A DNA stretch of 64,000 nt, taken from contig NZ_JANIOF010000001.1 of NCBI RefSeq assembly GCF_024733555.1, positions 744,001 through 808,000 of the forward strand, given 5' to 3'. This document shows, piece after piece, positions 9,014 through 18,550 of this stretch; the stretch's first letter is position 1; the number at the start of each line of letters is the position of its first letter. The translations under genes and the position numbers were made by a program. Origin of the DNA: Paenibacillus sp. SC116. Its GTDB lineage: Bacteria; Bacillota; Bacilli; Paenibacillales; Paenibacillaceae. The notes under the pieces were generated by a model. It saw only the letters and a list, made by a program, of their open reading frames with translations. It had not been told where the DNA came from and did no database searches.

Positions 9014-9394
9014 ATGATAAGAAAACAGATTAAAAGACCATTGCTTCCGAAACCAAGAAACATCCAACTTCCCATTCAAAAAAATAAAAAGGTTCCGAAA
9101 ATTAAAGTAATCTTTATGTCTCCTACTGAAAGGAGTTCGGAGAGTTTAGGAAATGGATTCCGACGTCATATCTTTAATGACGTGGAGATTCCAGCGACTG
9201 ATTATGCTGAAATAAGATTGTCCATTCGTAATACCAGTAGGAAGCCTGTAAGTGCCGGCTGGTCCATCTATGATTTCCATCAAGCCTATGCCGTTGAAAG
9301 TTATCCAAGAACAAATACTGAATGGGTAATCACGGTGTATAATGGCACTGGTATTCCTAGATCGATAACTCCCTATTTAATAACGAAATCGTAA
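9014..9394 (+). CDS. Hypothetical protein with basic N-terminus
   Basis: A 126-residue protein of unknown family. The first 33 residues are rich in Lys, Arg and Pro, and the rest looks like a beta sandwich (for example ATDYAEIRLSIRNTS and NTEWVITVYNGTG). AAGGAGG lies nine bases upstream of the ATG, a strong site. A GC-rich terminator follows. There is no signal peptide or membrane segment. The C-terminal part resembles small beta-sandwich surface or spore proteins in character, but no named family can be supported. Confidence 0.65.
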   Translation: MIRKQIKRPLLPKPRNIQLPIQKNKKVPKIKVIFMSPTERSSESLGNGFRRHIFNDVEIPATDYAEIRLSIRNTSRKPVSAGWSIYDFHQAYAVESYPRTNTEWVITVYNGTGIPRSITPYLITKS

Positions 9395-9432
9395 GTATAT
9401 TCTATTGTTAAATAAGCATAGACAACCTAGGC

Positions 9433-9456
9433 TCCCCGCTTACTGCGGGGTCTTTC
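9433..9456 (+). terminator. Terminator
   Basis: CCCCGC (9434-9439) and GCGGGG (9445-9450) form a compact stem followed by TCTTTCT. It ends the hypothetical gene at 9014. Confidence 0.75.
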
Positions 9457-9601
9457 TATTTATGGGTATTTCCTATGAAAAATCAATGCGAGTAATGATA
9501 AGGTTTTTGAATATTATACAGGGTTATATAACAAAACATTATCAAATACATAAATGTTATTTTGAAATTCTATTCATTAGTTCTCGATTACTTAAGTTAA
9601 G

Positions 9602-10342
9602 TTAAGTTGTAATAGAAGTAAGTGATCTTCCCGCTTCGACCTTCCCTTCAATGATTTGCTTGATATGCTTTACTACAGTCTCAGTGGATTGCAGTTGTCC
9701 GTTCGCGTATGCTTCTTGAAAAAGTCCAGCGCATGAAAACTGTGCAGCGTCTTGTTCTCTTGCGCTTTGCTGCAAAGCCGTATCTACCATGCCTGGATCA
9801 ATGGCAATGATCTCAACAGGATTTGTTCGATTGGACTGTTCTACACCAACACATTGCGTAAACATATTTAAGCCCGCTTTAGCCGTACAATACACACTCA
9901 TATCGGGTACAGGATAAATTGCAGATCCTGAAGAGATGTTGATAATTTTCTTTCTTATCTTGAGCTCTTCGGTATGTTTGATAAAGCTAGACGATAGAAG
10001 CATTGGGGCTGTTAAACTAATTTGTAGGTTGGATACGATCTCATCGGATGTACAGAGCTCGATTGGCTTTAGAGGTTCTAGCATAGCAGCGTTGTTAATT
10101 AAGCAGATCATGTCTGCTTGTGCATGTTTGATTTGTGCAAAAATAGAAGATACCAAGTCGTTGATTTTATCTACTTCACTTAAGTTGAAATAGATATGTT
10201 TGTAGTTATTGTACTCGGATAGAAGTTTAGACTCTCCCCTTGATACTCCGTAGACATAATGACCATCTTCCAGTAAAGATTGTGCTAATGTTTCACCGAT
10301 CCCCCTTGAAGTTCCTGTAATTATAAAATAACGAGTAGTCAT
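9602..10342 (-). CDS. Short-chain dehydrogenase, YueD/benzil-reductase-like
   Basis: A 246-residue SDR oxidoreductase using NAD(P)H. The cofactor motif is ITGTSRGIGE, followed by CLINNAA and a catalytic Ser-Tyr-Lys set in ISSGSA and VYCTAKAG. The overall pattern resembles Bacillus YueD, a benzil/sepiapterin-type reductase. The ATG at 10342 is preferred because AAGGAGG is nine bases upstream; the ATG at 10348 is only three bases from it. The physiological substrate is unknown. Confidence 0.88.
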   Translation of the reverse strand: MTTRYFIITGTSRGIGETLAQSLLEDGHYVYGVSRGESKLLSEYNNYKHIYFNLSEVDKINDLVSSIFAQIKHAQADMICLINNAAMLEPLKPIELCTSDEIVSNLQISLTAPMLLSSSFIKHTEELKIRKKIINISSGSAIYPVPDMSVYCTAKAGLNMFTQCVGVEQSNRTNPVEIIAIDPGMVDTALQQSAREQDAAQFSCAGLFQEAYANGQLQSTETVVKHIKQIIEGKVEAGRSLTSITT

Positions 10343-10378
10343 GACCATTCTCCTCCTTAACTTAAATTGTTCGACACT

Positions 10379-10627
10379 CTATTTGCTTGAGCGCAGATTT
10401 TGATTAATAGCGTTAAACAACTCGGTTTTATGTTTCGTCGCAATGACAATCGGTTTAGCTTGATGTATGACGAGCTCGATCCCTTCTTTCCCTTCTATAA
10501 TGAAACCCCATTTGTGCTTATTCACGCGAATTCCCCAGAAGATAAGCGCTGGCGTGATAACAAAAATCCACGTCCATTTCGGGAATCGCTGTACTTCCTT
10601 ATATAAGATTTGACGATCTTTTGGCAT
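10379..10627 (-). CDS. Short DUF6141-like membrane protein, probably internally deleted
   Basis: An 82-residue protein. The start (ATG with GGGAG nine bases upstream) and the opening ILYKEVQRF plus one membrane segment (about 18-33) resemble DUF6141 proteins, which are longer and have two membrane segments and then a soluble beta-rich end. Here the first membrane segment runs straight into NKHKWGF and a stretch like the family's C-terminus (GIELVIHQAKPIVIATKHKTELFNAI). I infer an in-frame loss of the middle third. The SDR gene follows about 35 bases downstream on the same strand. Confidence 0.5.
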   Translation of the reverse strand: MPKDRQILYKEVQRFPKWTWIFVITPALIFWGIRVNKHKWGFIIEGKEGIELVIHQAKPIVIATKHKTELFNAINQNLRSSK

Positions 10628-10777
10628 GAAATATCACTCCCGCTCTCTGCTATTCCAGAATATTACTTTACAGTGATTGAAACACATATATAAAACTAGT
10701 GTCAATAAGTGGCGCTCTGTGCCTGTACCTATTAACCTTACACATCCTACAGGTATACCAACATACCAAACTTGCAG

Positions 10778-10808
10778 TAAAAAAGATGCATACAAAGCTG
10801 TATGCACC
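10778..10808 (-). terminator. Terminator of the large DUF11 gene
   Basis: A perfect TGCATACA (10787-10794)/TGTATGCA (10799-10806) stem with a four-base loop is followed on the minus strand by six T. It lies about 40 bases after the stop of the 1645-residue gene. Confidence 0.8.
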
Positions 10809-10848
10809 CTTCTCATTCCGATTCCTATTCAACGTAATAAGCTCACCT

Positions 10849-13800
10849 TTACTCCTCGTGCTCCTCCTGCTTGACTTTTACGGTTGTGCTGGCCGTAAGT
10901 TCCCCTCTTCCCTGATTACCGTCTGGAGATTGAGCTAAGAACGTCAGCAATGCGGCGTTTACGATCGATTCTTTATCTGTATTCACTTTCACTTGATAAG
11001 CAATTCGCACCGTTTGCCGCGGAGCAATGGCCTGCAGCGGGAGTCCGCCCGATAGATTCCCATTGGGCTGCGTTATACCGTTAATCGTTAACGAACCTGT
11101 TTGAAATAACACACCTACTGGAAGTTGGTCTCGGAGTACAGCATTCGTTAACGTCAAATTACTATTGTTTATAATTTCAACTTGATACGTAAGCGTATGA
11201 CACGTTACTACAACCGATTGACTGGCACGCTTACTCATTTGTACATTTAGCTCCGCAAATGGAATGATAAGCGTATTGGACGTTTGGCTTAGTGCAACGA
11301 TAGTTCCGTCAGGCAGCGCCTTATTATACGTAGCTATCACTTGATTAGCGAACTCTCCTTGTACAGGAATGGCAACAACGACGAGTTGGAAAGCGATCCG
11401 AATCGATTGACCAGGCTCGATTGTACCCACTTGCACAGAACGGTTTGGACGTACAAGCAGATTCGTAATGGGCACTCCATTAACCGTAAGACTGCCTCGT
11501 ACAAAGCGCGTACCTGCTGGCAAAGGATCTCTAAGAATAAAGTTGGTTAACTCTGAACCGCTTATATTCTGAATATCAATCACGTAATCGATAAAGGAAC
11601 CAATAAATCCAAGTGAGACGTCTGATGATTTGATAATTCGAAGATCAGGATCCATATTGGGGATGGCAACGATATTAGAAGGAATCTCGATCGGAACTGG
11701 TGCGCTCCCTTCCGCTGCTTGTTCTGTACTTATAAAAGACTGGTTAATGACAATTCCATTCGATGTCAGACTGTCAACGATTGCGGTGAACGTAATTGTT
11801 ACCGTTTGCCCAACTCCGATATTTCCAAGAGGCAGTCCTTCTATGCTGCTAGAGCCGATTGGAACCAGCTGACCATTTACACGGACACTATTTGGATCGA
11901 TCCTAATGCCCAAGCTAATAGGATCTCTGAACAACACATTCTCTGCCACAGCCGTTCCTGCATTGCGCACATTCACCGTAAAATTCAATGGTTGACCAAC
12001 GAATGCCATACTTGGTGTAACGGTCTTATCAACAATTAGACTTGCACTTGTTACAGGAATAACAACAGCATTCGTTGGCTGTGTAAACGTGTCTGTCTGC
12101 ACGGCCGCTCGATTTACGACCTCCCCGGAAGGCGGTATGGCCAAAATAATAGCTTGAACGGTGACAATGGCGGATTCATCCGGCAGCAATGTACCGATTG
12201 GAACCGAGGCTGTGCCTAAATCAGGCTGATCATTACCATTCACCGTAATGCTGCCGCGAAGGAACACCAGTCCCTCATTTAAAATGTTTATCAACGATAT
12301 ATTTGCTATCGGAGCGGTGCTCGTATTGGTGATGGAAATGGAAAACGTTACGGTCTGCCCGATAATCGCGGTTGCCACATTCGCGCTCTTCGTTACCGTA
12401 AGTGTAGGAGCTGGAATTGGTGTTAAGCTTTGCACTGGAACGACAACCGTATTGGATAATGCCGTTAACGGTACCGTCGTACCATCCGCTCGTGTAAACG
12501 TAAAAGAAGCACTTGCTGTATTCGTATATGCTGTAAAATCAGGTGGCAGCGCAGCCGCCGTTACTGTGAAATCAATCGCAACGGTTGTTCCTACTGGCAA
12601 CGAATCGATTAGAATACTGAAATTCGGTGTGGTTGTAACTGTAGCTGGCACAGATACGGTAACGGATCCAGGTGTAAGCTCTAGACCTAAATCGATAAGA
12701 TCTGTGATTGTTACCTGACTAAGCGCGTTCGTGCCTTGATTCGCAAATTCAATATGATAGGAGTAAATGTCGCCAATAAATACGGATGATAAGCTCGCTG
12801 CTTTTGTAAACGAAGTCTGATTTTGTAGTACGGGCAATGACACCAAATTAGACAATACGGTCGCAGCAGCTCCTTGTGCCTCAACTTGGAAAGACACCGT
12901 CGCCGTATTTTCATAACGTCCCGTATTCGGAAACGCATTTGCAAATAGAACGAATGAAATCGTACTTTGACCACCCGCTGGAATATCTGGAATTGAAATA
13001 CCAGCACCGATGTCCACATCTGGAAGTGCCGACCCATTAACCAGTAGTGTACCGTCTACAAATACAAGTCCTGGCGGAATAAAATCAGTAACAATCGGCT
13101 GCAGCGCAGTAACGTTGCTTTGATTCTCAACCACGATCTCATACGTGACTTCTTCACCGACAATCACGTCGGCTGCATTGGCTGATTTACGGACGAGTAC
13201 AGCATCTTGAGCGACTGTTATGACAACCGTATCGGTGTCAATTTCCCCTGGCAATCTTCTTCCGTCAGGTGTTTCGAAGTCAAAGGTAAACGTCGCTTGG
13301 TTGCTCAACTCTCCCGTAATCGGAACGCCTGTTACGAACACGGTATAATTCACGGTCACCCCTTCACCTGGCAATAAAGAAGGCAAAGACACAGGAAAAT
13401 CAGGTCGAAGATCAGGGTATGTCGTACCGTTGATGGTAAATGTGTTCAGCACAAAGTCCACGCCTAAAGGGAGAGGATCGACAACCTGAATGTTGTTCAA
13501 CACCGATGTGCCTGTATTGGAAAGTATCAGCGTATAAGTGATCTGTTCTCCCGTCAAAACCGTTGTTCGATTGGTGGACTTGGATGCTGCTGCGCTATTG
13601 GTTACGACCGGAATGGACAGTGTATTTGAGCTGGCCGTATTGGGCGGGAATGGCCCTACATCACTCACAGGAGTAAATACGACTTGAGCTGTGTTAACAA
13701 GTGTACGGGATGGCGGAATGGCGTTAACAAGAACAAGAAAGCTGATTTCAACACTGGATTGAGGTGCAATGTTTTGAATAAATATGCCGTCATTCGGGTC

Positions 13801-15786
13801 TGCAGCTGATATGGAAATGCCATTTACTGTGACGGTTCCTTCGACAAGTTCAGTTCCATCAGGTAATGGATCTGTGACCGTCACATCGGTTGCCTGCGTA
13901 GTTCCCGCATTTGCTACAATTATCGTATAGGCAATGGTCTCTCCGACGAAGGCGGAAGCATGATCCGCGGACTTAGTAACATTCACTCCTGTTGTAAACA
14001 CCGGAATCACTGCTGTGTTTGAGACTTGAAGCAAAGATTCGAACACCCCTCCTGGTGTAACAAAATCGAGGATGGCTGTCGCTTGATTAACAATTTGAGC
14101 AGGGTCGGGAACGACGTTCACCTGTACTTGGTACGTAATCTCAAGTGTGCTGCCTGGTGGAATGGAAGTCAGACTAATGCCTACTGCCGGATTAGCTTCT
14201 GAAATTGATACTCCGTTCACGACAACGCTGCCCGGTACAAATGAGACAGAGGGAGATAAAGGATCGGTAAACGTTCCTTTACTCGATGATATTGTCCCTG
14301 AATTTGTAATCAGAACTTGATACGTGATGATATCGCCGACACGTGCCTGTGTAGTCGACGCATTTTTCGTAATCATAAAGGATGGAACTAATACATTCGT
14401 GCTGTAGCTAGTCGAGCTAGTACCTGAAACGATAGGTCCTCCTGGTAATGAAGTAAATTCGAAATTTGCTGCAGCCACATTCGTCAATATGCCTTGCGGA
14501 GGCAAGCCAACAACGACTACATCATAGCTGACTGTAAGTGCACCTCCAGGGACAATGTCTGGAAGAGATACACCGTTAGATGGATTCGCTCCGCTAACAA
14601 TCGTTCCATTTACACGTAATGTATCACTTTGAAAAATAACAAAAGAAGAAAGAGCATCCAGAAAGACGACCCTGCTTGCGGTGACTTCCGAAGTGTTGGC
14701 AATTGTAACATTATAGGTGAGCGACTGCCCGACGAACGTGTCCAACGGTGAGGAAGTTTTCGTTAAGTTCAAATCAGCAGAGTTCGCATCAATTTGTAGC
14801 CCTAGAACCGGGATTACATAGAAATCACCAGTCGACGTCTCTCTTGTAACCACCTGTGTGAGTCCATTTGTCAAAAGTCCGCTAATATCAACATTGGTAA
14901 TATCCCAGCCCTGTCTTGCTCCCGACACATTTGTGCCTGGACTTCCATTTATATTGTTTCTCGTGCCAAATGTACCAGAACTATCAAGCAACCCATCATT
15001 CCCGTTGATTTGGGAGGCGAAGAAGTTGTTTGGAAAATTGTTAGGCCCTGAAACTGGTGTTAATTGTGTACTTGTTGGTCCAAACAGAAGCTGATCTCCT
15101 ACAATCGTGACATCTCCTTCTCCCGCGCTTGCCAATAGTCGTCCTCTTACAGTCCCTTGGACTGGTGTAGAGAACCCTGTCAGCACCTGTGTTCCAGAAA
15201 CGGCTCCACCAATAATGTCCTGATTATAATAGAGTGCAACCGCCCGGAACGGAAGTGTTGGCAAGGAATACGCTACCTGCAGTGTCCAACCTCCATAAAT
15301 ATTGAAATCATTGTTTACCAACGTTACTGGAATGGCTCCGACTGAATAGGTGCCAGGCTCGCTTACTAACGAAGTCACGTCACTGGTGTTCGAGTAAGCA
15401 AGACTGGTCGCATTAAATGCTTTAAAGTTGCTAATTTGAGGCAAGATGGAAAATGTACTCGAACTGGGGGTAGTTAAAGTGACTGCATTTTTAACTAGCG
15501 CTCGGGTAGTTACATCAAAATAACCTGACCATGTTAATTGCGCACGCAAAATCTCTGCCCCGGAAGGTATTTGCAAAATAGCAGCTGATGAATCTTGTGT
15601 GTAATCACCTGTCGTCCCGTTTGGGAAATTGCCAAATACAGAAGCTGTATTTAAGGTAATGAGTGCACCTAACGTACCTTGTGTGCCCTGCTGCCCAACC
15701 GTCAGATTCCCGTTTAAGCCGATGGTGTTGCCTGTAAACGATAACTGAACCCGGTCAATGGTGTTATAAATAAGCGTAACCGGCAT
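10849..15786 (-). CDS. Giant DUF11 repeat protein, ten repeats
   Basis: A 1645-residue protein. An N-terminal domain (about 1-335) carries SFTGNTIGLNG, LTWSGYFD and NFFASQINGNDG, and is shared with three proteins at 30.9-38.8 kb. Ten DUF11 repeats of about 125 residues follow. Each begins like VTKSADxxxAFVGExxxYTI and contains a DPLP-type turn, a GSxTVNG strand and a VSNT-type end. DUF11 is an immunoglobulin-like fold found in surface proteins and may form isopeptide bonds. Oddities are the lack of a signal peptide, sorting motif or SLH domain, and a short acidic tail (KQEEHEE) instead of the Cys-helix module of the other cluster. A structural surface or spore-layer role is inferred. Confidence 0.88.
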   Translation of the reverse strand: MPVTLIYNTIDRVQLSFTGNTIGLNGNLTVGQQGTQGTLGALITLNTASVFGNFPNGTTGDYTQDSSAAILQIPSGAEILRAQLTWSGYFDVTTRALVKNAVTLTTPSSSTFSILPQISNFKAFNATSLAYSNTSDVTSLVSEPGTYSVGAIPVTLVNNDFNIYGGWTLQVAYSLPTLPFRAVALYYNQDIIGGAVSGTQVLTGFSTPVQGTVRGRLLASAGEGDVTIVGDQLLFGPTSTQLTPVSGPNNFPNNFFASQINGNDGLLDSSGTFGTRNNINGSPGTNVSGARQGWDITNVDISGLLTNGLTQVVTRETSTGDFYVIPVLGLQIDANSADLNLTKTSSPLDTFVGQSLTYNVTIANTSEVTASRVVFLDALSSFVIFQSDTLRVNGTIVSGANPSNGVSLPDIVPGGALTVSYDVVVVGLPPQGILTNVAAANFEFTSLPGGPIVSGTSSTSYSTNVLVPSFMITKNASTTQARVGDIITYQVLITNSGTISSSKGTFTDPLSPSVSFVPGSVVVNGVSISEANPAVGISLTSIPPGSTLEITYQVQVNVVPDPAQIVNQATAILDFVTPGGVFESLLQVSNTAVIPVFTTGVNVTKSADHASAFVGETIAYTIIVANAGTTQATDVTVTDPLPDGTELVEGTVTVNGISISAADPNDGIFIQNIAPQSSVEISFLVLVNAIPPSRTLVNTAQVVFTPVSDVGPFPPNTASSNTLSIPVVTNSAAASKSTNRTTVLTGEQITYTLILSNTGTSVLNNIQVVDPLPLGVDFVLNTFTINGTTYPDLRPDFPVSLPSLLPGEGVTVNYTVFVTGVPITGELSNQATFTFDFETPDGRRLPGEIDTDTVVITVAQDAVLVRKSANAADVIVGEEVTYEIVVENQSNVTALQPIVTDFIPPGLVFVDGTLLVNGSALPDVDIGAGISIPDIPAGGQSTISFVLFANAFPNTGRYENTATVSFQVEAQGAAATVLSNLVSLPVLQNQTSFTKAASLSSVFIGDIYSYHIEFANQGTNALSQVTITDLIDLGLELTPGSVTVSVPATVTTTPNFSILIDSLPVGTTVAIDFTVTAAALPPDFTAYTNTASASFTFTRADGTTVPLTALSNTVVVPVQSLTPIPAPTLTVTKSANVATAIIGQTVTFSISITNTSTAPIANISLINILNEGLVFLRGSITVNGNDQPDLGTASVPIGTLLPDESAIVTVQAIILAIPPSGEVVNRAAVQTDTFTQPTNAVVIPVTSASLIVDKTVTPSMAFVGQPLNFTVNVRNAGTAVAENVLFRDPISLGIRIDPNSVRVNGQLVPIGSSSIEGLPLGNIGVGQTVTITFTAIVDSLTSNGIVINQSFISTEQAAEGSAPVPIEIPSNIVAIPNMDPDLRIIKSSDVSLGFIGSFIDYVIDIQNISGSELTNFILRDPLPAGTRFVRGSLTVNGVPITNLLVRPNRSVQVGTIEPGQSIRIAFQLVVVAIPVQGEFANQVIATYNKALPDGTIVALSQTSNTLIIPFAELNVQMSKRASQSVVVTCHTLTYQVEIINNSNLTLTNAVLRDQLPVGVLFQTGSLTINGITQPNGNLSGGLPLQAIAPRQTVRIAYQVKVNTDKESIVNAALLTFLAQSPDGNQGRGELTASTTVKVKQEEHEE

Positions 15787-15849
15787 TGATTTATCACATC
15801 CCTGTTTATTCTTTTCTCCAATGTATGCAATCGAGTGGGCAATTTCTCA

Positions 15850-15880
15850 TAAAAAAAAGCCACGATGATGTGGCTTTAGG
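15850..15880 (-). terminator. Terminator of the MDR oxidoreductase gene
   Basis: AAAGCCAC (15856-15863) pairs perfectly with GTGGCTTT (15870-15877) around a six-base loop. The A tract before the stem is the minus-strand T run. Confidence 0.85.
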
Positions 15881-15922
15881 GTTCCAATGATTATTCTGTT
15901 ACGAATATACTATCAAAGTAAC

Positions 15923-16855
15923 TCAGTCCATCGTAAGCACGATTTTGCCACGACCGTGTCCGATTTCCATTTCCTTGTGGGCATTGGCAGCTTGATCAAG
16001 CGAGAACGTGTTTCTAATGTGAATGCGTAGCTTTTCTTGGCTGTACAGATCGACAAGTTCGTTTAACCGAGCTGCTGAACGTTTACTGGTAATCCAACGA
16101 ATACCAAGCTGCTTATACAGCTCGAAGGCAAATATGGTTCCAACACGATCCTTGTCTTTAACGAGCTCCACTGCCGCCTGCAGTCCGAGACCGCCCGCCG
16201 TGTCAAGTGCAGCATCCAAGCCGGTTGGGGATATCTCACGTATCCGTTCGATCAGACCTTCTTCATAGGTGAGTGGAATCGCACCGAGGGAGCGAAGATA
16301 GTCGTGATTCACTTCTCTAGCCGTAGCGATTACCGTAGCTCCCTTATCTAGAGCTATTTGCAACGCAACCGTTCCAACCCCGCCGGCTGCGCCGTTGATG
16401 AGAACAGTATCGCCTTTGCCTACTCGAAGCTCCTCTAGTGCGGTATGCGCCGTCTGACCGGCACCAGTCAATCCACCAGCTGCTTCCCATGACATTTTCT
16501 GCGGCTTGGCTACGATTTGTTCTGTTGATACGACTACGTACTCAGCATAGCAGCCCAGCATTCGGAAACCAAGTACCTCATCACCTATTGAAAAGTTCGT
16601 CACATCTGGACCCATCTGATCAATCACACCAGCGAATTCATTTCCAACGATTTGAGGGAAGCTTACCGAGAATCCTGGAGGACTCCAACCAGCACGTATC
16701 GAACAATCTACGGGTTGCACTCCTGCTGCCTTGACGCGGACACGGACTTCACCTGTTCCTGCTAGCGGGATATCGACTTCAGTTAACTGTATAACGTCAG
16801 GACCTCCAAACGAAGTAAATGCCGCGACTTTCATTTTACTTTTAAAATGACCCAT
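15923..16855 (-). CDS. Zinc-free MDR family NADP-dependent oxidoreductase (quinone-reductase-like)
   Basis: A 310-residue enzyme with a GroES-like N-terminal domain (opening MKVAAFTSFGGPDVIQL, then VKAAGVQPVD) and a Rossmann domain with the motif INGAAGGVGTVALQIA. No catalytic or structural zinc cysteines are seen, as in quinone oxidoreductases. The ATG at 16855 has AAGGAG seven bases upstream. It is transcribed away from a LysR gene, which very likely controls it. The substrate, possibly quinones or enones, is unknown. Confidence 0.9.
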   Translation of the reverse strand: MGHFKSKMKVAAFTSFGGPDVIQLTEVDIPLAGTGEVRVRVKAAGVQPVDCSIRAGWSPPGFSVSFPQIVGNEFAGVIDQMGPDVTNFSIGDEVLGFRMLGCYAEYVVVSTEQIVAKPQKMSWEAAGGLTGAGQTAHTALEELRVGKGDTVLINGAAGGVGTVALQIALDKGATVIATAREVNHDYLRSLGAIPLTYEEGLIERIREISPTGLDAALDTAGGLGLQAAVELVKDKDRVGTIFAFELYKQLGIRWITSKRSAARLNELVDLYSQEKLRIHIRNTFSLDQAANAHKEMEIGHGRGKIVLTMD

Positions 16856-16934
16856 AACCCATCTCCTTTCCATCTACCAAATACTTTATAATGAATCCTA
16901 CATAAACAAAAATATATCTTAAAGCATGCTATAC

Positions 16935-16950
16935 ATATACTCAGGTATAT
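16935..16950. promoter_or_regulatory. Candidate LysR operator, ATATAC-tcag-GTATAT
   Basis: A perfect 6-4-6 inverted repeat lies in the divergent promoter region, about 22 bases upstream of the LysR start. Its position suits autoregulation and control of the oxidoreductase. Confidence 0.5.
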
Positions 16951-16972
16951 AAGAAGGATGGTGAAAACAGAA

Positions 16973-17857
16973 ATGGAACTCTTACAATTGCAGTATTTTC
17001 GCACGGTAGCTAAGTTAGAACATATGACAAAAGCAGCACAACAACTTCATATTGCGCAGCCTGCTCTTAGCAAGACGATCGCTAGATTAGAAGAAAACAT
17101 CGGCGTTCCACTTTTTGATCGAAATGGCAGGTCGATCCGACTAAATGCATTTGGTAAAGCTTTTTTGGTGAAAGTGGATGCTGCGCTTACCTTGTTAGAG
17201 GAAGGCCGAAAGGAAGCGGTAGAGCTTGCAGGCTTGGAACATGGGAGCATTCATTTGGCAACATCTACATTAGACCGTCTGTCCGATCCGCTGGCGGCTT
17301 TCCTTAATCTGCATCCCAAAGTCAACTTCCGTATCACACAAGCTTCGACAGAAGAGATGACACATCTTTTAGAGTCAGGTGATGTCGATATTGGCTTCAC
17401 AGCTCTGCCTATTGAAGGAGCGGAGTTTGATGCCGCGACCGTCTTGAATGAAGATGTATATCTTGCCGTTCCTCCTGGGCATCGATTGGCTGAACTGCAA
17501 AGCGTTCCGCTGCATGAAGTGGCGAATGACCCCTTTATCGGCTATAAAGAGGGTTTACTGTTCCAACCAATGAACGATGCATTTCTTAAGAAGGCAGGAA
17601 TCTCACCCCATTTTGTATGCAGGGTGGACGAACCTTCCGCAATTGCTAACCTTGTTCGTGCAGGACTCGGTGTTGCGCTAGTCGGAGGCTGCGGTAGAGA
17701 CGTCGGAGTTCAGCTCCCGCTGCTGCGTATCGAAGAACCTATCTGTCAACGCAACTTTCAAGTGGTTTGGCACAAGAAGCGTTATCTCTCGATTGCAGCG
17801 CGCAAACTACGGGATTATATCATTCAGTATTACGCTGATTCCACTCAAGAAGTCTAA
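16973..17857 (+). CDS. LysR-family transcriptional regulator
   Basis: A 294-residue regulator. The winged HTH (about 1-60) shows MELLQLQYFRTVAK, the A-x-x-L-H-x-AQPALSK recognition helix and LEENIGVPLFDR. A periplasmic-binding-like effector domain spans about 90-290. The ATG at 16973 is chosen because it gives the standard LysR N-terminus; another ATG lies 15 bases upstream, right against an AAGGA site. It is divergent from the MDR gene and probably responds to that enzyme's substrate. Confidence 0.92.
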   Translation: MELLQLQYFRTVAKLEHMTKAAQQLHIAQPALSKTIARLEENIGVPLFDRNGRSIRLNAFGKAFLVKVDAALTLLEEGRKEAVELAGLEHGSIHLATSTLDRLSDPLAAFLNLHPKVNFRITQASTEEMTHLLESGDVDIGFTALPIEGAEFDAATVLNEDVYLAVPPGHRLAELQSVPLHEVANDPFIGYKEGLLFQPMNDAFLKKAGISPHFVCRVDEPSAIANLVRAGLGVALVGGCGRDVGVQLPLLRIEEPICQRNFQVVWHKKRYLSIAARKLRDYIIQYYADSTQEV

Positions 17858-17928
17858 TGGAATGCAAGCGGTAACCGATCTTGAAACATACAAAGGACCG
17901 CGGATTGATTCTGTGGTCTTCCGAAAAA

Positions 17929-18468
17929 TTACTTAATAAGATATTCAAGCTGCATATCTCTCGGATCACTTTCATAGAGCTCTGTCTTTATCTCCTCTGC
18001 TTCTTTGCAGCCTAATGCATAATAAAAAGCAATTGTATCTTCAGCAGAACCAGCGCAAATATATATTTTATCGACTCCCCATTTTTGAGCCATATTCGCA
18101 CAATTAAGAAAGAGCTTCTTACCAATCCCCTTGTTACGATGCTCCAGTGAGGTGAAGAGCGAATCTAGCAATACGTGCTTGTACTTGATCCCAAACATGT
18201 CACGATTAACCGTACCAAACCCGATTAGCTTACCGTTTTCATCAAACGCTCCGACAGCATAGCCGTTATCTTGTATAGTTTGCTTTAGTTTACTGAGATA
18301 ATGCTCGTATCCGTCTGGCCAACTATTTTCATGATAATCGATTTCTACTAGTTGGCGTTGGCCGTCTACTTCACGCCAAGCTCTTTTTATGTATTGAGCG
18401 GGATTAATTTCGTTAATTCGTTCACATTCATCTAATGCCAGTGCTCGATAAGTATATGTATGCTGCAT
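17929..18468 (-). CDS. GNAT-family N-acetyltransferase
   Basis: A 179-residue acetyl-CoA-dependent transferase. Motif A for the CoA pyrophosphate is LDSLFTSLEHRNKGIGKKLF (about 100-120), followed by a beta strand DKIYICAGSAEDTIAFY and the usual F/Y-Y-A-L-G-C end of motif B. GAGGAG lies seven bases upstream of the ATG. It is monocistronic and the substrate is unknown. Confidence 0.88.
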   Translation of the reverse strand: MQHTYTYRALALDECERINEINPAQYIKRAWREVDGQRQLVEIDYHENSWPDGYEHYLSKLKQTIQDNGYAVGAFDENGKLIGFGTVNRDMFGIKYKHVLLDSLFTSLEHRNKGIGKKLFLNCANMAQKWGVDKIYICAGSAEDTIAFYYALGCKEAEEIKTELYESDPRDMQLEYLIK

Positions 18469-18550
18469 CGTTTTTCTCCTCTAAGTTGAAATATTCAATT
18501 CAAGATGTGTTTAAGTAAAATAACACCAAAGTACACCCATAAAATCTCTA

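Noticed and set aside
12711-13037. Frames on both strands inside the giant DUF11 gene
   Set aside because: They overlap continuous DUF11 repeats in the main frame and have no ribosome sites or domains.
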